Positions 47,811 through 57,340 are shown, numbered from the stretch's first letter. The stretch: DNA of 64,000 nucleotides from Leuctra nigra (GCA_934045905.1 OW203766.1:28948309-29012308); one strand, 5' to 3'. Translations and numbers: made by a program. Notes: generated from the sequence alone by a model not told the origin.

Positions 47811-48342
47811 TGGTTATATTCGCGTCATAATGCCAATATTGAGATTTCGAAGTTCTTTAAAAACATGTCTCTAAATACTTTTTTATCGTTTTATTAGGCA
47901 CTGGTCCAATTTTATTTAAATACCGTGTAACTATGCTGTAGAAGAGTCTTAAGCCACTTTCCGAAATCTGATTTCAGGGTCCATATTGTCAATTGTGGAT
48001 TAAATCAGGATTAGTTATATTCTGACTTTACAGAATATGTTATTTTTTCTGATCTGAAGCTATCCCATTGTAATGCTGGAAATTAAAGCTGGGATTTTTC
48101 TAGGAACCAATGATATTTTACCATTATTATAGTTTGAAGTTGCAGGGGTTAGTTCAAGGGTAGGATTATTCTTAGAATTGGGATATCTACCTAATTATAC
48201 GTTATATTTATTTTTATTAAACCGAGTTATAGTAGATTTGAATATATTCCAAAAAATGTATTTTATACAACATTTTCGGTCGCTTTTTCCTGGCACTACA
48301 CTGTTGTTCTTCTACACAACAAAACGAAAACTTAAAAAATAA
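47811..48342. other. No gene recognised
   Basis: AT-rich. Nothing supportable is seen. Confidence 0.5.
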
Positions 48343-48382
48343 AATCAATTCGTATTATCAATATTGATAATACGAATTGATT
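48343..48382. repeat. Perfect 40-bp palindrome
   Basis: AATCAATTCGTATTATCAAT is followed directly by its exact reverse complement with no spacer. It would extrude as a cruciform or, if transcribed, form a 20-bp stem. No family copies are seen in the window. Confidence 0.9.
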
Positions 48383-50401
48383 CATATTTAATGGAATATT
48401 ACACGAACCGAAGCTTTTGCGCAAACTCTGCCGGGTAATTTTTGTGTTCAATATTTTCAAAAGCTTATATTTACTTTTCAATAAAATGCTATTCCAAAAT
48501 TAATCTGCATAAAATAAAATAAATAAAATCTACTAACTTTAGGAAATAAGCGAGCAACTCTTTCACAATAAAACCATAAAATAAAATTTTACTTCTATTA
48601 ACCAATTAAGATCAACTCCACTGCATTAGAGTGAGTAATTCATACACAATGTATATTATTGAATTTCACCTACATTCTGAACATAACTTTTCTCTCCACA
48701 AAACCCATTCCATATGCATAAAGTGATACGTCTTTGTCAAAAAAATGTACTTCTCAAATAAAATATAGAAGCATTTAAACGAAAGAAACTGTATTTAAGT
48801 ACCCACAGAAGCAGTCCTGCCAACATTTGCTCAACAAAATTTCCATTATGTTGATGCATTACCGATGCCGTTGTTTTATTTCCTATGCAAATTAGCTCTT
48901 ATGTAAACGACATCCATTCCGTCTTGTCTTGTATTATTTGCACAGTTCAACTCCTGCCGTGTTTGCTTATACTATCCCGCACTACAGAGATGAAATATTA
49001 GTTGCATAATGCTCCAGGCGTATACTCGAGATTCAATATGGATGTTGCTATTCGAGACAAATGCCAAAACTTCTAATGTAGGACGTTATCAAAAGTTGAA
49101 TAATTTAATGTTAATTAGTTTCTTTCATTAACGGCTGGGTAATTAGTGTAATTTACAGTAAGAAATGAGTAAGTACTTTTTAATTATGAACATGTCATAT
49201 TTATACGCGGATAAATGTCATTAATTAATCATTATGTCACTGAAAAGAACTCTTACAAAATGACGGTGGAAGAGGAATCAGTTTCATAATCTGTAAGGGG
49301 AATCTCAGATATAGTTGAGAAAAGTCTTTAGTGTTTAAATTTACGTGAGTATTGCGGACAACCTAAAGGTTTATCTTTTTGATTCGTGAGTAATATCTTT
49401 TTACATATTTTACGAACATTCTAAATTCTGTACTCTCTAAATTGTTTGTCAAACAAATTATGGATAAAATAATATTTGTCTAATGAGTATTAAAATATTA
49501 TTTAATGTCTACCTAACGATTTGTATTCCTTTACCTCGAATCGTGATACTTCCAAAGATGACTTTAGCTGTTTTTTGTTTTGTTTTTGTTTTGTTTTTGA
49601 AGCACTTAAACCAATGCTTTTTGAAGCTTTTCCGTGAGAAATCCGTGTAATTTCTCATGGATTGTAATTAAATTCAAACGCCGAGCGTTTACTGTTAAAC
49701 CAATTATTGATATCAGTTATCGGTAAACGTATACACAATTCAGAGATTTAGATAAAATCCTCGACATTAAATAAAAATTCCCAAATGTCCCACCCAAACA
49801 ACAAACTTTACTCATTAAAAACAAGTATTTACTGTTGGGGGTTAAAAATCTGAAATATAGCTCTGTGGGTTTTTAACTATATTTCATACAATATTTGTCT
49901 TCCTTTGTTATAGCGGGACGCCATGTTGGAATTCCCTGGACACGAAGCCCGTGTTTGCACAGTTCTTACTTTTGTCGTACTTTATTGTTAACGAGGTCTA
50001 CGCCGGTGTTTGCTTAACACTTGGCCGAAAGATAAACACATAGAACATAAAAAAGTACGCGTAGAGCCTTGGTTACACTTGTCAAGTCTGTTACTACTCA
50101 GTTTCAATGACATTGTCGTTGTCACACGATTCATTGCACTGGGACGTTGGAAATGCAGCTGGAAAAAACAGAATTTTCTTTAGAGAAGGATGTTTTATAA
50201 TATCAACGTATTTATTCGATGTTTCGAACCAAATGTAAATTTAAATTTTCACAGCCACATTTAAAATGTTTACACTCGTTTAAAATGAAAAAACAGATTT
50301 TCTCTAAAGGAATACTGGTATGTATTTACTTATTTGTTTACTTATTTATTCATTCATTCGTGTTATTTTCATGTTTTATTTTATTTATCTGTTCAAATAT
50401 T
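48383..50401. other. AT-rich DNA before the Penelope-like element
   Basis: A (TTTTG)n tract lies at about 49573-49600. No gene is supported. Open frames from 50219 onward are translations of the TA microsatellite. Confidence 0.5.
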
Positions 50402-50490
50402 TATATATATATATATATATATGTTATATATATATATGTTATATATATATATGTTATATATATATATATATGATATAAACTATCAATTCA

Positions 50491-50543
<53 letters not shown>
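50402..50543. repeat. TA microsatellite with ATGTTATATA interruptions
   Basis: A (TA)n array interrupted three times by a TGTT word and once by the unique stretch AAACTATCAATTCAAAC (50477-50493). It is the 5' flank of the Penelope-like ORF. A further TA tract, carrying the same unique stretch in inverted orientation, lies on the 3' side. Confidence 0.85.
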
Positions 50544-50545
<2 letters not shown>

Positions 50546-50578
50546 GCAGTATTATACCTTAAAGCATGACATTATATA
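50544..50578 (+). repeat. 35-bp direct repeat, 5' copy
   Basis: Identical over 35 bp to 53725-53759. It contains the ORF start codon at 50566, so the first three codons or so come from the repeat. Confidence 0.95.
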
Positions 50579-53427
50579 ATAACAACTGCGAAAATCTATC
50601 TAATCACATATTACGCCTCTACGGGGAGGAGACCTCTGCAATATCCAGGATTTTCACAAAAAACCGAATGAAGAGAGCCAAGTTACTTTGTGACCTGGCT
50701 TTTCTCACGAGATGCCGAGACAAGGACATCATCCCAACGTGTTTCCAGGTGAGTTTTCATACTCACAGTCCAAGGATTGCCAAGATTCTGAAGAAGACGA
50801 GCTGTGCACTAATCAGAGACGCAATATACAATATTCGTAAGGATCTGGATTACGTCTCAGTTCAACTACGTGAGTCCCATGAACACTTAGGATCTGTCCT
50901 GCATCCTGTTATATGGACAATTCTAGACGATCTTACAACAAATAGATCGGAAGTAAATACGTTACTCAACACTTCACGACAACTGCGCAAGTTTGAGACG
51001 TTATGTAAGACACAAAAACCTGTTCAGAAGAGCTTGGATCCAAAGAAGGTGGTTCATAACCTTTCTGACATCCAACTGAATGATACCACTTCAAGAGCAT
51101 TGACTAAGGGTTTCAATTTTGGTGTCACACCGAGAAGAATTCCTGTCGAAGAAATTATTTGTGGAGTTGAGCCTGCTATTGAGGGTTTAGTTGCAAAAAC
51201 AGCTGATCAGATTCGTCAAGAAGTATGTAGAATTTTGAAGAACGCTAAGTTACCTGCCAAGAATATCTCTTATGAGGAATTAAAATCTCTGAGAGAATTG
51301 AGAGACAATCTGGATGTCATCGTGTTACCAGCTGACAAGGGGAACGCGACAATAGTTATGAACACACGCGACTATCAGGACAAGATGCAAGCTCTTCTCA
51401 ATGATCCAGCGTACAAAGCTTCTCCTAATGACCCCACAGTTTACCTTGAAACGAAGACCAGAGATGTGATTGATGAGTCGCCTTTGGGTTTAGATCAGAA
51501 GGAGTTCCTCAAGCCAAGAATGTTATCTTCGCGATGTCCTAAACTCTTTGGTCTTCCTAAGATCCACAAGGACAATGTGCCCCTTCGCCCGATTGTGTCC
51601 GCCATAGGTTCTCCCACGCAAGCTCTCGCAGCATACCTAGCCAAACGTCTCCAACCATTTGCTGAGGATGCTCTGTCATATGTACGTAACTCACATCATT
51701 TCCTACAACTAGTCAAAGACGTAAAACTTAACGACTCTGATTTATTAGTGAGCTTTGATGTCTGCTCGTTGTTTACTAAAGTTCCAATTCCTGAGGCTCT
51801 AGACATCATTGATAGGAAATATCATCAACCTAGTTACGTCATGAAGATGGCAAGACACTGTTTGTCATCAACCTATTTCACTTTTGGTGGGAAGTTCTAT
51901 AAGCAAGTGACAGGAGCACCGATGGGATCACCTCTGTCGCCAGTGATCGCAAACTTGTTTCTTGATGAATTCGAACAGCAAGCTTTGTCTTCAGCAGAAC
52001 AGAAACCAACCATGTGGCTGAGGTACGTTGACGATACCTTCGTCGTATGGCCACATGGTAGGTCAGCTTTGGACGGATTTCTCGATCATTTGAATGGAAT
52101 CCACCCGGACATCAAGTTTACCATGGAAATTGAGAGCGCGAATAAACTGCCATTCCTTGATGTTTTGATTATCAGAAATCCAGATGGAACCTTGGCACAT
52201 ACTGTTTACAGGAAGCCTACTCATACAAACAGGTATTTGCAAGCGAATTCACACCATCATCCGTCGCACGTAAACTCTGTCCCTAAGACGCTTGCGTTTC
52301 GATCTAGACAGCTTGCTGATGAAAACCACATTCAGTCTGAAATGAAGTTACTCCGAGAAGCCCTCCAAGAGAATGGGTATTCAAACTCGTCGATAACCAA
52401 GGCGTTTAATGCAAAGGTTCAACCTGAGAAAGATGATGATCAGCCGACCCGAGCGACAGCTTACTTGCCATATGTCAAGGGCACAACCGACAGAATTGGA
52501 AGGCTACTAAGACGACACAATATCAAGACCACGTACAGAGCTGACCGGAAAATCAGAGACATTCTTCGCAGCTACAAAGATGTCATCTTAAATGAAGCTC
52601 AGGGTGTCTACCAGGTTCCTTGTGGTTCCTGTGAGATGACCTATATCGGACAGACGAATCGTAGAGTGTCACATCGAGTGAAAGAACACGTGCGAGCAGT
52701 GGCCGGAAATGTGGGAACGAACGCTCTTGCTCAACATGTTTCTCAGACGAAGCATAACATCGACTTTGCTAACGCCAGTACCATAGCTCGAGTGGAGCAT
52801 TATACACCAAGAGTGCTGAGAGAAGCAATCGAGATCGAGAGGAGATCTTTCACCATGAACAGCCGTGATGATGCCAAGCGACTGCCGGCGACTTGGAAGT
52901 CGGCTCTGGACACTGTCATGCCAACAGGTAGTATGGTTCAGACAGCTTCTGCAGGCGGGACTCTCCCATCTGGACCTCTTGCTCAGCATCCGGTCGCTTC
53001 TACCAGCTCAAAACCGCGACGCCAGGCAGCTCCTCAAGCAGATGACACCTCATCGCAATCGTCAGCACCCCTTGCTTCAGCTCCGGTGTTAGCACGACGG
53101 CGTCGGGCCACTCGACCAGCATATTACACCTCGTCACAATCGTCAACATCCCACGATTCTGCTCCGGTCTCGAAACGACGGCGTCCAGTAGCTCGCCCTG
53201 CTTCACAGTCTGCTTTGACATCAGCAACTGCTCCAGTCTCCACACGTGGGCGGCGAGCAGCTCGTCCCGCATCTTCCCGAACTGCTCTACCATCAGCCTC
53301 TGCTCCAGTATCTACTCGCCGACGTCTCGCCTCCCATCAAGCAGACGGCTTACCACAACCCGACGGCACCTCTCCCGCTGCTGGTCCGCTGACCAGAGCT
53401 AGAAGCCGGAGAGCGAACGCCCATTGA
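50566..53427 (+). CDS. Penelope-like reverse transcriptase with C-terminal GIY-YIG endonuclease
   Basis: 953 residues, uninterrupted. Order: an N-terminal region (1 to about 250); RT fingers and palm with PLRPIVSAIGSP near 340, motif A SFDVCSLFT (396-404), motif B GAPMGSPLSP (450-459), motif C YVDD (487-490) and then LPFLDV; a linker; GIY-YIG nuclease with GVY at 680, a C-x2-C pair (686, 689), YIG at 693 and R-x-SHR-x-KEH after it; and a long basic tail. EN-positive Penelope-like elements prime reverse transcription at a nick made by the GIY-YIG domain. The tail (about 780-953) carries four imperfect APV-x-x-RRR-x-A-x-RPA units at about 839, 866, 889 and 913, absent from what I know as the usual ORF of about 840 residues. 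ATG 50566 is chosen because upstream sequence is TA microsatellite. All catalytic motifs look intact. Confidence 0.96.
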   Translation: MTLYNNNCENLSNHILRLYGEETSAISRIFTKNRMKRAKLLCDLAFLTRCRDKDIIPTCFQVSFHTHSPRIAKILKKTSCALIRDAIYNIRKDLDYVSVQLRESHEHLGSVLHPVIWTILDDLTTNRSEVNTLLNTSRQLRKFETLCKTQKPVQKSLDPKKVVHNLSDIQLNDTTSRALTKGFNFGVTPRRIPVEEIICGVEPAIEGLVAKTADQIRQEVCRILKNAKLPAKNISYEELKSLRELRDNLDVIVLPADKGNATIVMNTRDYQDKMQALLNDPAYKASPNDPTVYLETKTRDVIDESPLGLDQKEFLKPRMLSSRCPKLFGLPKIHKDNVPLRPIVSAIGSPTQALAAYLAKRLQPFAEDALSYVRNSHHFLQLVKDVKLNDSDLLVSFDVCSLFTKVPIPEALDIIDRKYHQPSYVMKMARHCLSSTYFTFGGKFYKQVTGAPMGSPLSPVIANLFLDEFEQQALSSAEQKPTMWLRYVDDTFVVWPHGRSALDGFLDHLNGIHPDIKFTMEIESANKLPFLDVLIIRNPDGTLAHTVYRKPTHTNRYLQANSHHHPSHVNSVPKTLAFRSRQLADENHIQSEMKLLREALQENGYSNSSITKAFNAKVQPEKDDDQPTRATAYLPYVKGTTDRIGRLLRRHNIKTTYRADRKIRDILRSYKDVILNEAQGVYQVPCGSCEMTYIGQTNRRVSHRVKEHVRAVAGNVGTNALAQHVSQTKHNIDFANASTIARVEHYTPRVLREAIEIERRSFTMNSRDDAKRLPATWKSALDTVMPTGSMVQTASAGGTLPSGPLAQHPVASTSSKPRRQAAPQADDTSSQSSAPLASAPVLARRRRATRPAYYTSSQSSTSHDSAPVSKRRRPVARPASQSALTSATAPVSTRGRRAARPASSRTALPSASAPVSTRRRLASHQADGLPQPDGTSPAAGPLTRARSRRANAH

Positions 53428-53664
53428 CACCGTCCAGCTCTACACATTTCTGGACGTTAAACACGAACATATTGTGAATTATTTTATAAAATGTACAGAG
53501 TTGTTGGATTTATATTTATATCTTAATTGTGTAGGTTTTGTTTCTTTTTATATTTATTGACCTTGTTTTCCATTTTATTCCAACTGGTTCTGTATGTTTT
53601 GTAAAATATTGTTATATTGTTTTTCATATGTCAGTTTGACATTTCACATTTTTTACTGTATTTG

Positions 53665-53710
53665 CTCCCTGAGGAAGATTTTTAAAATAAAATCGAAACG
53701 TCGGAGTTGA
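53665..53710 (+). ncRNA. Hammerhead-ribozyme-like motif at the Penelope-like 3' end
   Basis: CTCC, CUGAGGA (53669-53675), an extra A, stem II GATTTT (53677-53682) with AAAATC (689-694), GAAA (695-698), then CGTC and GGAG. CTCC and GGAG would make stem I. Helix III is only the self-complementary ACGU, as in the minimal type I hammerheads described for Penelope-like elements, which act as dimers. The predicted cut is after GUC. The extra A before stem II departs from the canonical core, so activity is uncertain. Confidence 0.6.
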
Positions 53711-53724
53711 TAATAGTTTCTATA

Positions 53725-53759
53725 ACGCAGTATTATACCTTAAAGCATGACATTATATA
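53725..53759 (+). repeat. 35-bp direct repeat, 3' copy
   Basis: Identical to 50544-50578. It lies 15-20 bp after the hammerhead-like motif and is followed by a TA tract. Confidence 0.95.
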
Positions 53760-53855
53760 TATATATTATATATATATGTTTGAATTGATAGTTTCACGGA
53801 GATGCATTTGTAATAAATAAAAGTTTTTCTGCTTTTTCTCCGTTTTATTTATTAA

Positions 53856-53896
53856 ACGTGCCAACGTTTCATCTGTGAATGCACAGATATCATCAG
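53856..53896 (-). ncRNA. Hammerhead-like motif, left inverted arm
   Basis: Exact inverted counterpart of 55340-55380: CUGAUGA, an extra U, ATCTGTG/CACAGAT stem II, GAAA and ACGU on the minus strand. Confidence 0.55.
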
Positions 53897-54131
53897 GGCC
53901 AAAAAATAAAATAATAACTTATAGAAATAGAAAACTTTTACATTCAAACAACTGTCAATGTCAGAAAAAACAATTAATGGTATATATAAGCCTATGTGAG
54001 TGCCTCTAATAATCAAGGTTTAAAGTTACAATAAATCTAAAAAACTAAAAGCACTCAACAGGTAGTCGACTTTTCTATGCAGTTAATGATTAAGAAAGTA
54101 AAAGTTCTGCTAAAAATAAGTTAGATGAAAA

Positions 54132-54533
54132 TCAGGCGTTCTTCCCCTTTCTTGCAACTGGGAGATTCTTTGTTTGGCTTCTTGTTATTCTCTTGAATTG
54201 AGATTCAGGCGTTTGGTTACTTGTAGAAACAGTTTTCCCCGTTCTTTTAGGTGGTTTGGTCTTACTGGCTTTAGTAGAGTTTCCAAGAAGAGCCGAAGAT
54301 GGAAGGTTTATAGGCGGAATCGGAGAAGAGATCGGAAGTGGACTTATCTTGGGCAATAGAGGTTTCCAAGCATCAGAAAGGCGGAGGCTGTCATCCCGTT
54401 TGTTTAGGCAGTTTGGTCTTTTTTGAATCTCAATAGCTTCTCGAAATACTCTTGGCCTGTAGCGTTCAACAGTGGCCAATGAAGTAGAAAATTTAACATC
54501 AAATCTGTGTTCCGGGCTAACTGCAAAATTCAA
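54132..54533 (-). pseudogene. Penelope-like ORF fragment, C-terminal end only
   Basis: 133 open codons on the minus strand, stop at 54132. They cover the end of the GIY-YIG region (TSLATVERYRPRVFREAIEI) and a basic tail (TRSQTKNLPVARKGKNA). No RT and no GIY or YIG motifs are present. From about 54490 outward it differs from the plus copy (PEHRFDVKF against GHTIAFDKT), so the two arms did not simply come from one molecule folded on itself, or they have diverged there. Confidence 0.8.
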
Positions 54534-55106
54534 TCAATTCTTAGAAGCGTGAAAGACAAAATTCACCTGGAATCACAGGGAGTTTATGAAATTCCATGTC
54601 ATAATTGTGAAAAATCATACGTTGGAGAAACCAATAGAAAGATTTCTCACAGATTACGGGAACATGAGCTTGCTGTTTTCAATATGGATTCCAAGAATTC
54701 ACTGGCTCAACATGTTGCAGCAACAGGTCACACAATAGCCTTTGACAAAACTACTTCATTGGCCACTGTTGAACGCGACAGGCCAAGAGTAGTTCGAGAA
54801 GCTATTGAGATTCAAAAAAGACCAAACTGCCTAAACAAACGGGATGACAGCCTCCGCCTTTCTGATGCTTGGAAACCTCTATTGCCCAAGATAAGTCCAC
54901 TTCCGATCTCTTCTCCGATTCCGCCTATAAACCTTCCATCTTCGGCTCTTCTTGGAAACTCTACTAAAGCCAGTAAGACCAAACCACCTAAAAGAACGGG
55001 GAAAACTGTTTCTACAAGTAACCAAACGCCTGAATCTCAATTCAAGAGAATAACAAGAAGCCAAACAAAGAATCTCCCAGTTGCAAGAAAGGGGAAGAAC
55101 GCCTGA
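54507..55106 (+). pseudogene. Penelope-like ORF fragment with GIY-YIG domain
   Basis: About 195 open codons ending at 55106. They include the linker end, GVYEIPCHNCEKSYVGETNR (GIY-YIG with the C-x2-C pair), KISHRLREH, the nuclease remainder and a basic tail identical to the inverted copy. The RT domain is absent, so the copy is 5'-truncated and cannot act alone. The frame has no stop, which suggests recent insertion. Confidence 0.85.
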
Positions 55107-55339
55107 TTTTCATCTAACTTATTTTTAGCAGAACTTTTACTTTCTTAATCATTAACTGCATAGAAAAGTCGACTACCTGTTGAGTGCTTTTAGTTTTTTA
55201 GATTTATTGTAACTTTAAACCTTGATTATTAGAGGCACTCACATAGGCTTATATACCATTAATTGTTTTTTCTGACATTGACAGTTGTTTGAATGTAAAA
55301 GTTTTCTATTTCTATAAGTTATTATTTTATTTTTTGGCC

Positions 55340-55380
55340 CTGATGATATCTGTGCATTCACAGATGAAACGTTGGCACGT
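55340..55380 (+). ncRNA. Hammerhead-like motif, right inverted arm
   Basis: CTGATGA (55340-55346), an extra T, a perfect 7-bp stem II ATCTGTG (348-354) with CACAGAT (359-365) closed by CATT, GAAA (366-369), then CGTT and GGC. GCC before the box can pair with GGC after the cut site. The core box is canonical except for the extra base before stem II. Confidence 0.6.
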
Positions 55381-55497
55381 TTAATAAATAAAACGGAGAA
55401 AAACCAGAAAAACTTTTATTTATTATATATATATATATATATATTGCGAGTGATTTACAGCCGTGGCCGTGTCTCGCATCCTAGACGCCAGAGGTGG

Positions 55498-55591
55498 GAT
55501 TCTATAACTCCATTGCGACCGCTTAGCAATTTCTTCCATAAGGATTAACATTGAAATAATTGCTAAGCGGTCGCAATGGAGTTATAGAATC
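55498..55591. repeat. Foldback hairpin, GGATTAACATTG family, copy 2 (34-bp perfect arms)
   Basis: GATTCTATAACTCCATTGCG onward for 34 bp (55498-55531) recurs as a perfect inverted complement at 55558-55591, with a 26-nt loop containing AGGATTAACATTG. The same loop word and related ends occur at 19480-19599. The right end supplies the stop codon of the neighbouring retroelement ORF, so it probably inserted into, or next to, that element. Confidence 0.85.
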
Positions 55592-56740
55592 AGGGCCCAG
55601 GAATCCTTGTCCCTCCATTCGTTCTCTTCCAGTTGATGACTTTCCATAGCCTCCTTAACCTCGGAGTGCCATTCCTTGGCCGGACGCCCTCTAAACCGCC
55701 GTCCAGGTGGCACCCACTCCCACATCCTCTGTGGCCACCTGTTCGCGTCCATCCTTCTCATATGCCCGTACCACTTTAACCTTCGTTCTTCAATCTCTTG
55801 TACCACCGTGTCTTTCTTCTCCATCCTTTCTCTAATTTCCTCATTACGTATGTGCTGTAGCCGTGATACTCCACAGCTCCTCCGCAGAAAATCCATCTCC
55901 GTTGCAAGAAGTCTTTCTTTATTTCTCTTTGTCAACTCCCATGCTTCGGACCCATAAGTGAGAAGACTCCTCACTACTGCGTTATATATATATATTTTTT
56001 TTTGTTTTTTTATGTAGCTGCTCGGACCACAGCAAAGAATTTAACTTCTGAGTTGCCTGCTTTGCTTGCGCTATCCGATTGTCAATTTCTCTCCTGCTGC
56101 TTCCATCCTCCCCTATAATGACCCCCAAGTACTTATACTCCCTGCAAGACTTCACCACTTTACCGTTAACATCAAGATCACATCCCTTCCCTCCGACTAC
56201 CAAATACTTAGTCTTTTCAAAATTTATCGTCAAACCCCATTTTCCATAGGTTTCGGTCAATTTCCTAAGCATGTAATGGATATTGTCCATATCCTCGGCC
56301 AAAATCACTTGATCATCAGCGAATAAAAGTGTGTGTAAAAACTCTCCATTAACATCAATTCCCATTGGCCTACATTTTTCTTGCCATTCCTGAATTACTT
56401 TGTTGACATAAATTTTGAAGAGGGTTGGCGACAGACAACAACCCTGTCTTAAACCCTTCGTAATGCCGAATACATCCGATATCCTTTGCCCGACTTTCAC
56501 CACACTCTCCTGGTCTTCATACATGTCCCTTATTGTGTCATAATACTTTCTATGGATCTGACTTGCTGCCAGTACTTCAAATAGTTGCTTTCTAGGAACA
56601 GTATCGTAAGCTTTTTCCAAGTCAATAAAGACCAGATGAGTCTCCATTCCTCGCGACTTTCTTTTCTCGATTAACTGCCGCAGTGAAAACACGTTGTCCA
56701 TGCATGAGCGTCCTGCTGTAAATCCACTCTGCTCTTCTCC
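55582..56740 (-). pseudogene. Non-LTR retrotransposon reverse transcriptase, 5'-truncated and frameshifted
   Basis: Minus-strand reading starts at about 56740 (EEQSGFTAGRS, before the first ATG at 56701). It includes FIDLEKAYDTVPR (motif A), GLRQGCCLSPTLF (motif B), LLFADDQVI (motif C, FADD), KTKYLVVGG and YKYLGVII. After a poly-A/TA stretch (about 55983-56010) the frame breaks. It resumes at 55974 with SLLTYGSEAW, RLKWYGHMRRMD and GRRFRGRPAKEW, the usual C-terminal region of RTE-like and related elements. The ORF ends in sequence from the adjoining foldback hairpin. The endonuclease and 5' RT domains are missing. RTE-type is my best guess; other clades are possible. Confidence 0.85.
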
Positions 56741-57102
56741 TATATATTATTATAATATTTATTATTTATATTTAAAATTACGTTTTAATTATGATGATAA
56801 ATGAAAAGAACCCAGTTATATTTTAACGATTAATGTCTCATCAATCATCATTGTATCGTTATCTATGATTAACAGCACATATTGAAATTGAAATATCTAA
56901 CTCCTTGCTGATTGATAAGTGATTCATTGACTCTCCTAACTATCTCGGACTCTCAAACTCTACGTTCACTTTTTGCAATATAATGGTTTAGAAGCAGACC
57001 GCTTCGCCTGCACCCGAGCAGCTGCATAAATAATAACTAACCCATATTACTAGGTACTAAGATATTAATATATGAGAAAATAGATAATGTAGAGTTATAT
57101 TT

Positions 57103-57340
57103 GAGGAGCTACATTTCAAAACGCAACTTGTACATTGCGTTTTTTCTGTTAGGGGTAAAAAAAACATGAAGTGCAATAATATCTACGCAGTCTGATACTG
57201 AACTTGTAAAAATCATATTAAACCAAGATGTAATGTATTATGTAAACACAGGATTTCGCATCTCTTCCATGCCAATAGAAAATCGCGTTTATCTCTTTTC
57301 AATGTTTTTGGCCAAATTGCTTTTTGAAATGTAGCTCCTC
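57103..57340. repeat. MITE-like element with GAGGAGCTACATTTCAAAA termini
   Basis: The left end GAGGAGCTACATTTCAAAAC and right end TTTTTGAAATGTAGCTCCTC are inverted complements. Similarity extends a further 7 bp inward (GCAACTTG against GCAATTTG). About 238 bp long and without coding capacity. The flanks read ATTT on the left and ATTTG on the right. Confidence 0.65.

Larger units (their letters stand above)
50477..53794 (+). mobile_element. Penelope-like retroelement, apparently complete
   Basis: A 3.3-kb unit around an intact RT/GIY-YIG ORF. A 35-bp direct repeat (ACGCAGTATTATACC ... CATTATATA) lies at 50544-50578 and 53725-53759; the first copy includes the ORF's ATG. Outside these are TA tracts and then AAACTATCAATTCAAACATA (50477) and its inverted complement (ending at 53794). 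The direct repeats could be a target-site duplication or short pseudo-LTRs. A hammerhead-like motif lies just before the 3' direct repeat. The intact ORF and identical flanks suggest a recent insertion. Confidence 0.85.
53811..55425. mobile_element. Head-to-head inverted pair of 5'-truncated Penelope-like tails
   Basis: Two arms of about 675 bp (about 53811-54487 and 54751-55425) are near-identical inverted complements around a spacer of about 263 bp. Each arm carries the C-terminal coding end, the 3' UTR and a hammerhead-like motif, with 3' ends pointing outward. The plus copy extends further 5' into the GIY-YIG domain. It differs in sequence from the 50.5-kb element, so it is another subfamily. 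Outer borders fall in TA or AT-rich DNA. Confidence 0.85.

Noticed and set aside
50219..50579. Open frames rich in Tyr-Ile through the TA microsatellite
   Set aside because: Pure translations of (TA)n; not genes.
52669..53293. Minus-strand and alternative plus-strand frames in the Penelope-like C-terminal region
   Set aside because: Shadows of the main ORF in GC-rich repetitive coding sequence.
54174..55064. Two identical 61-codon frames in opposite orientation
   Set aside because: They are antisense shadows of the two inverted Penelope-like tails.
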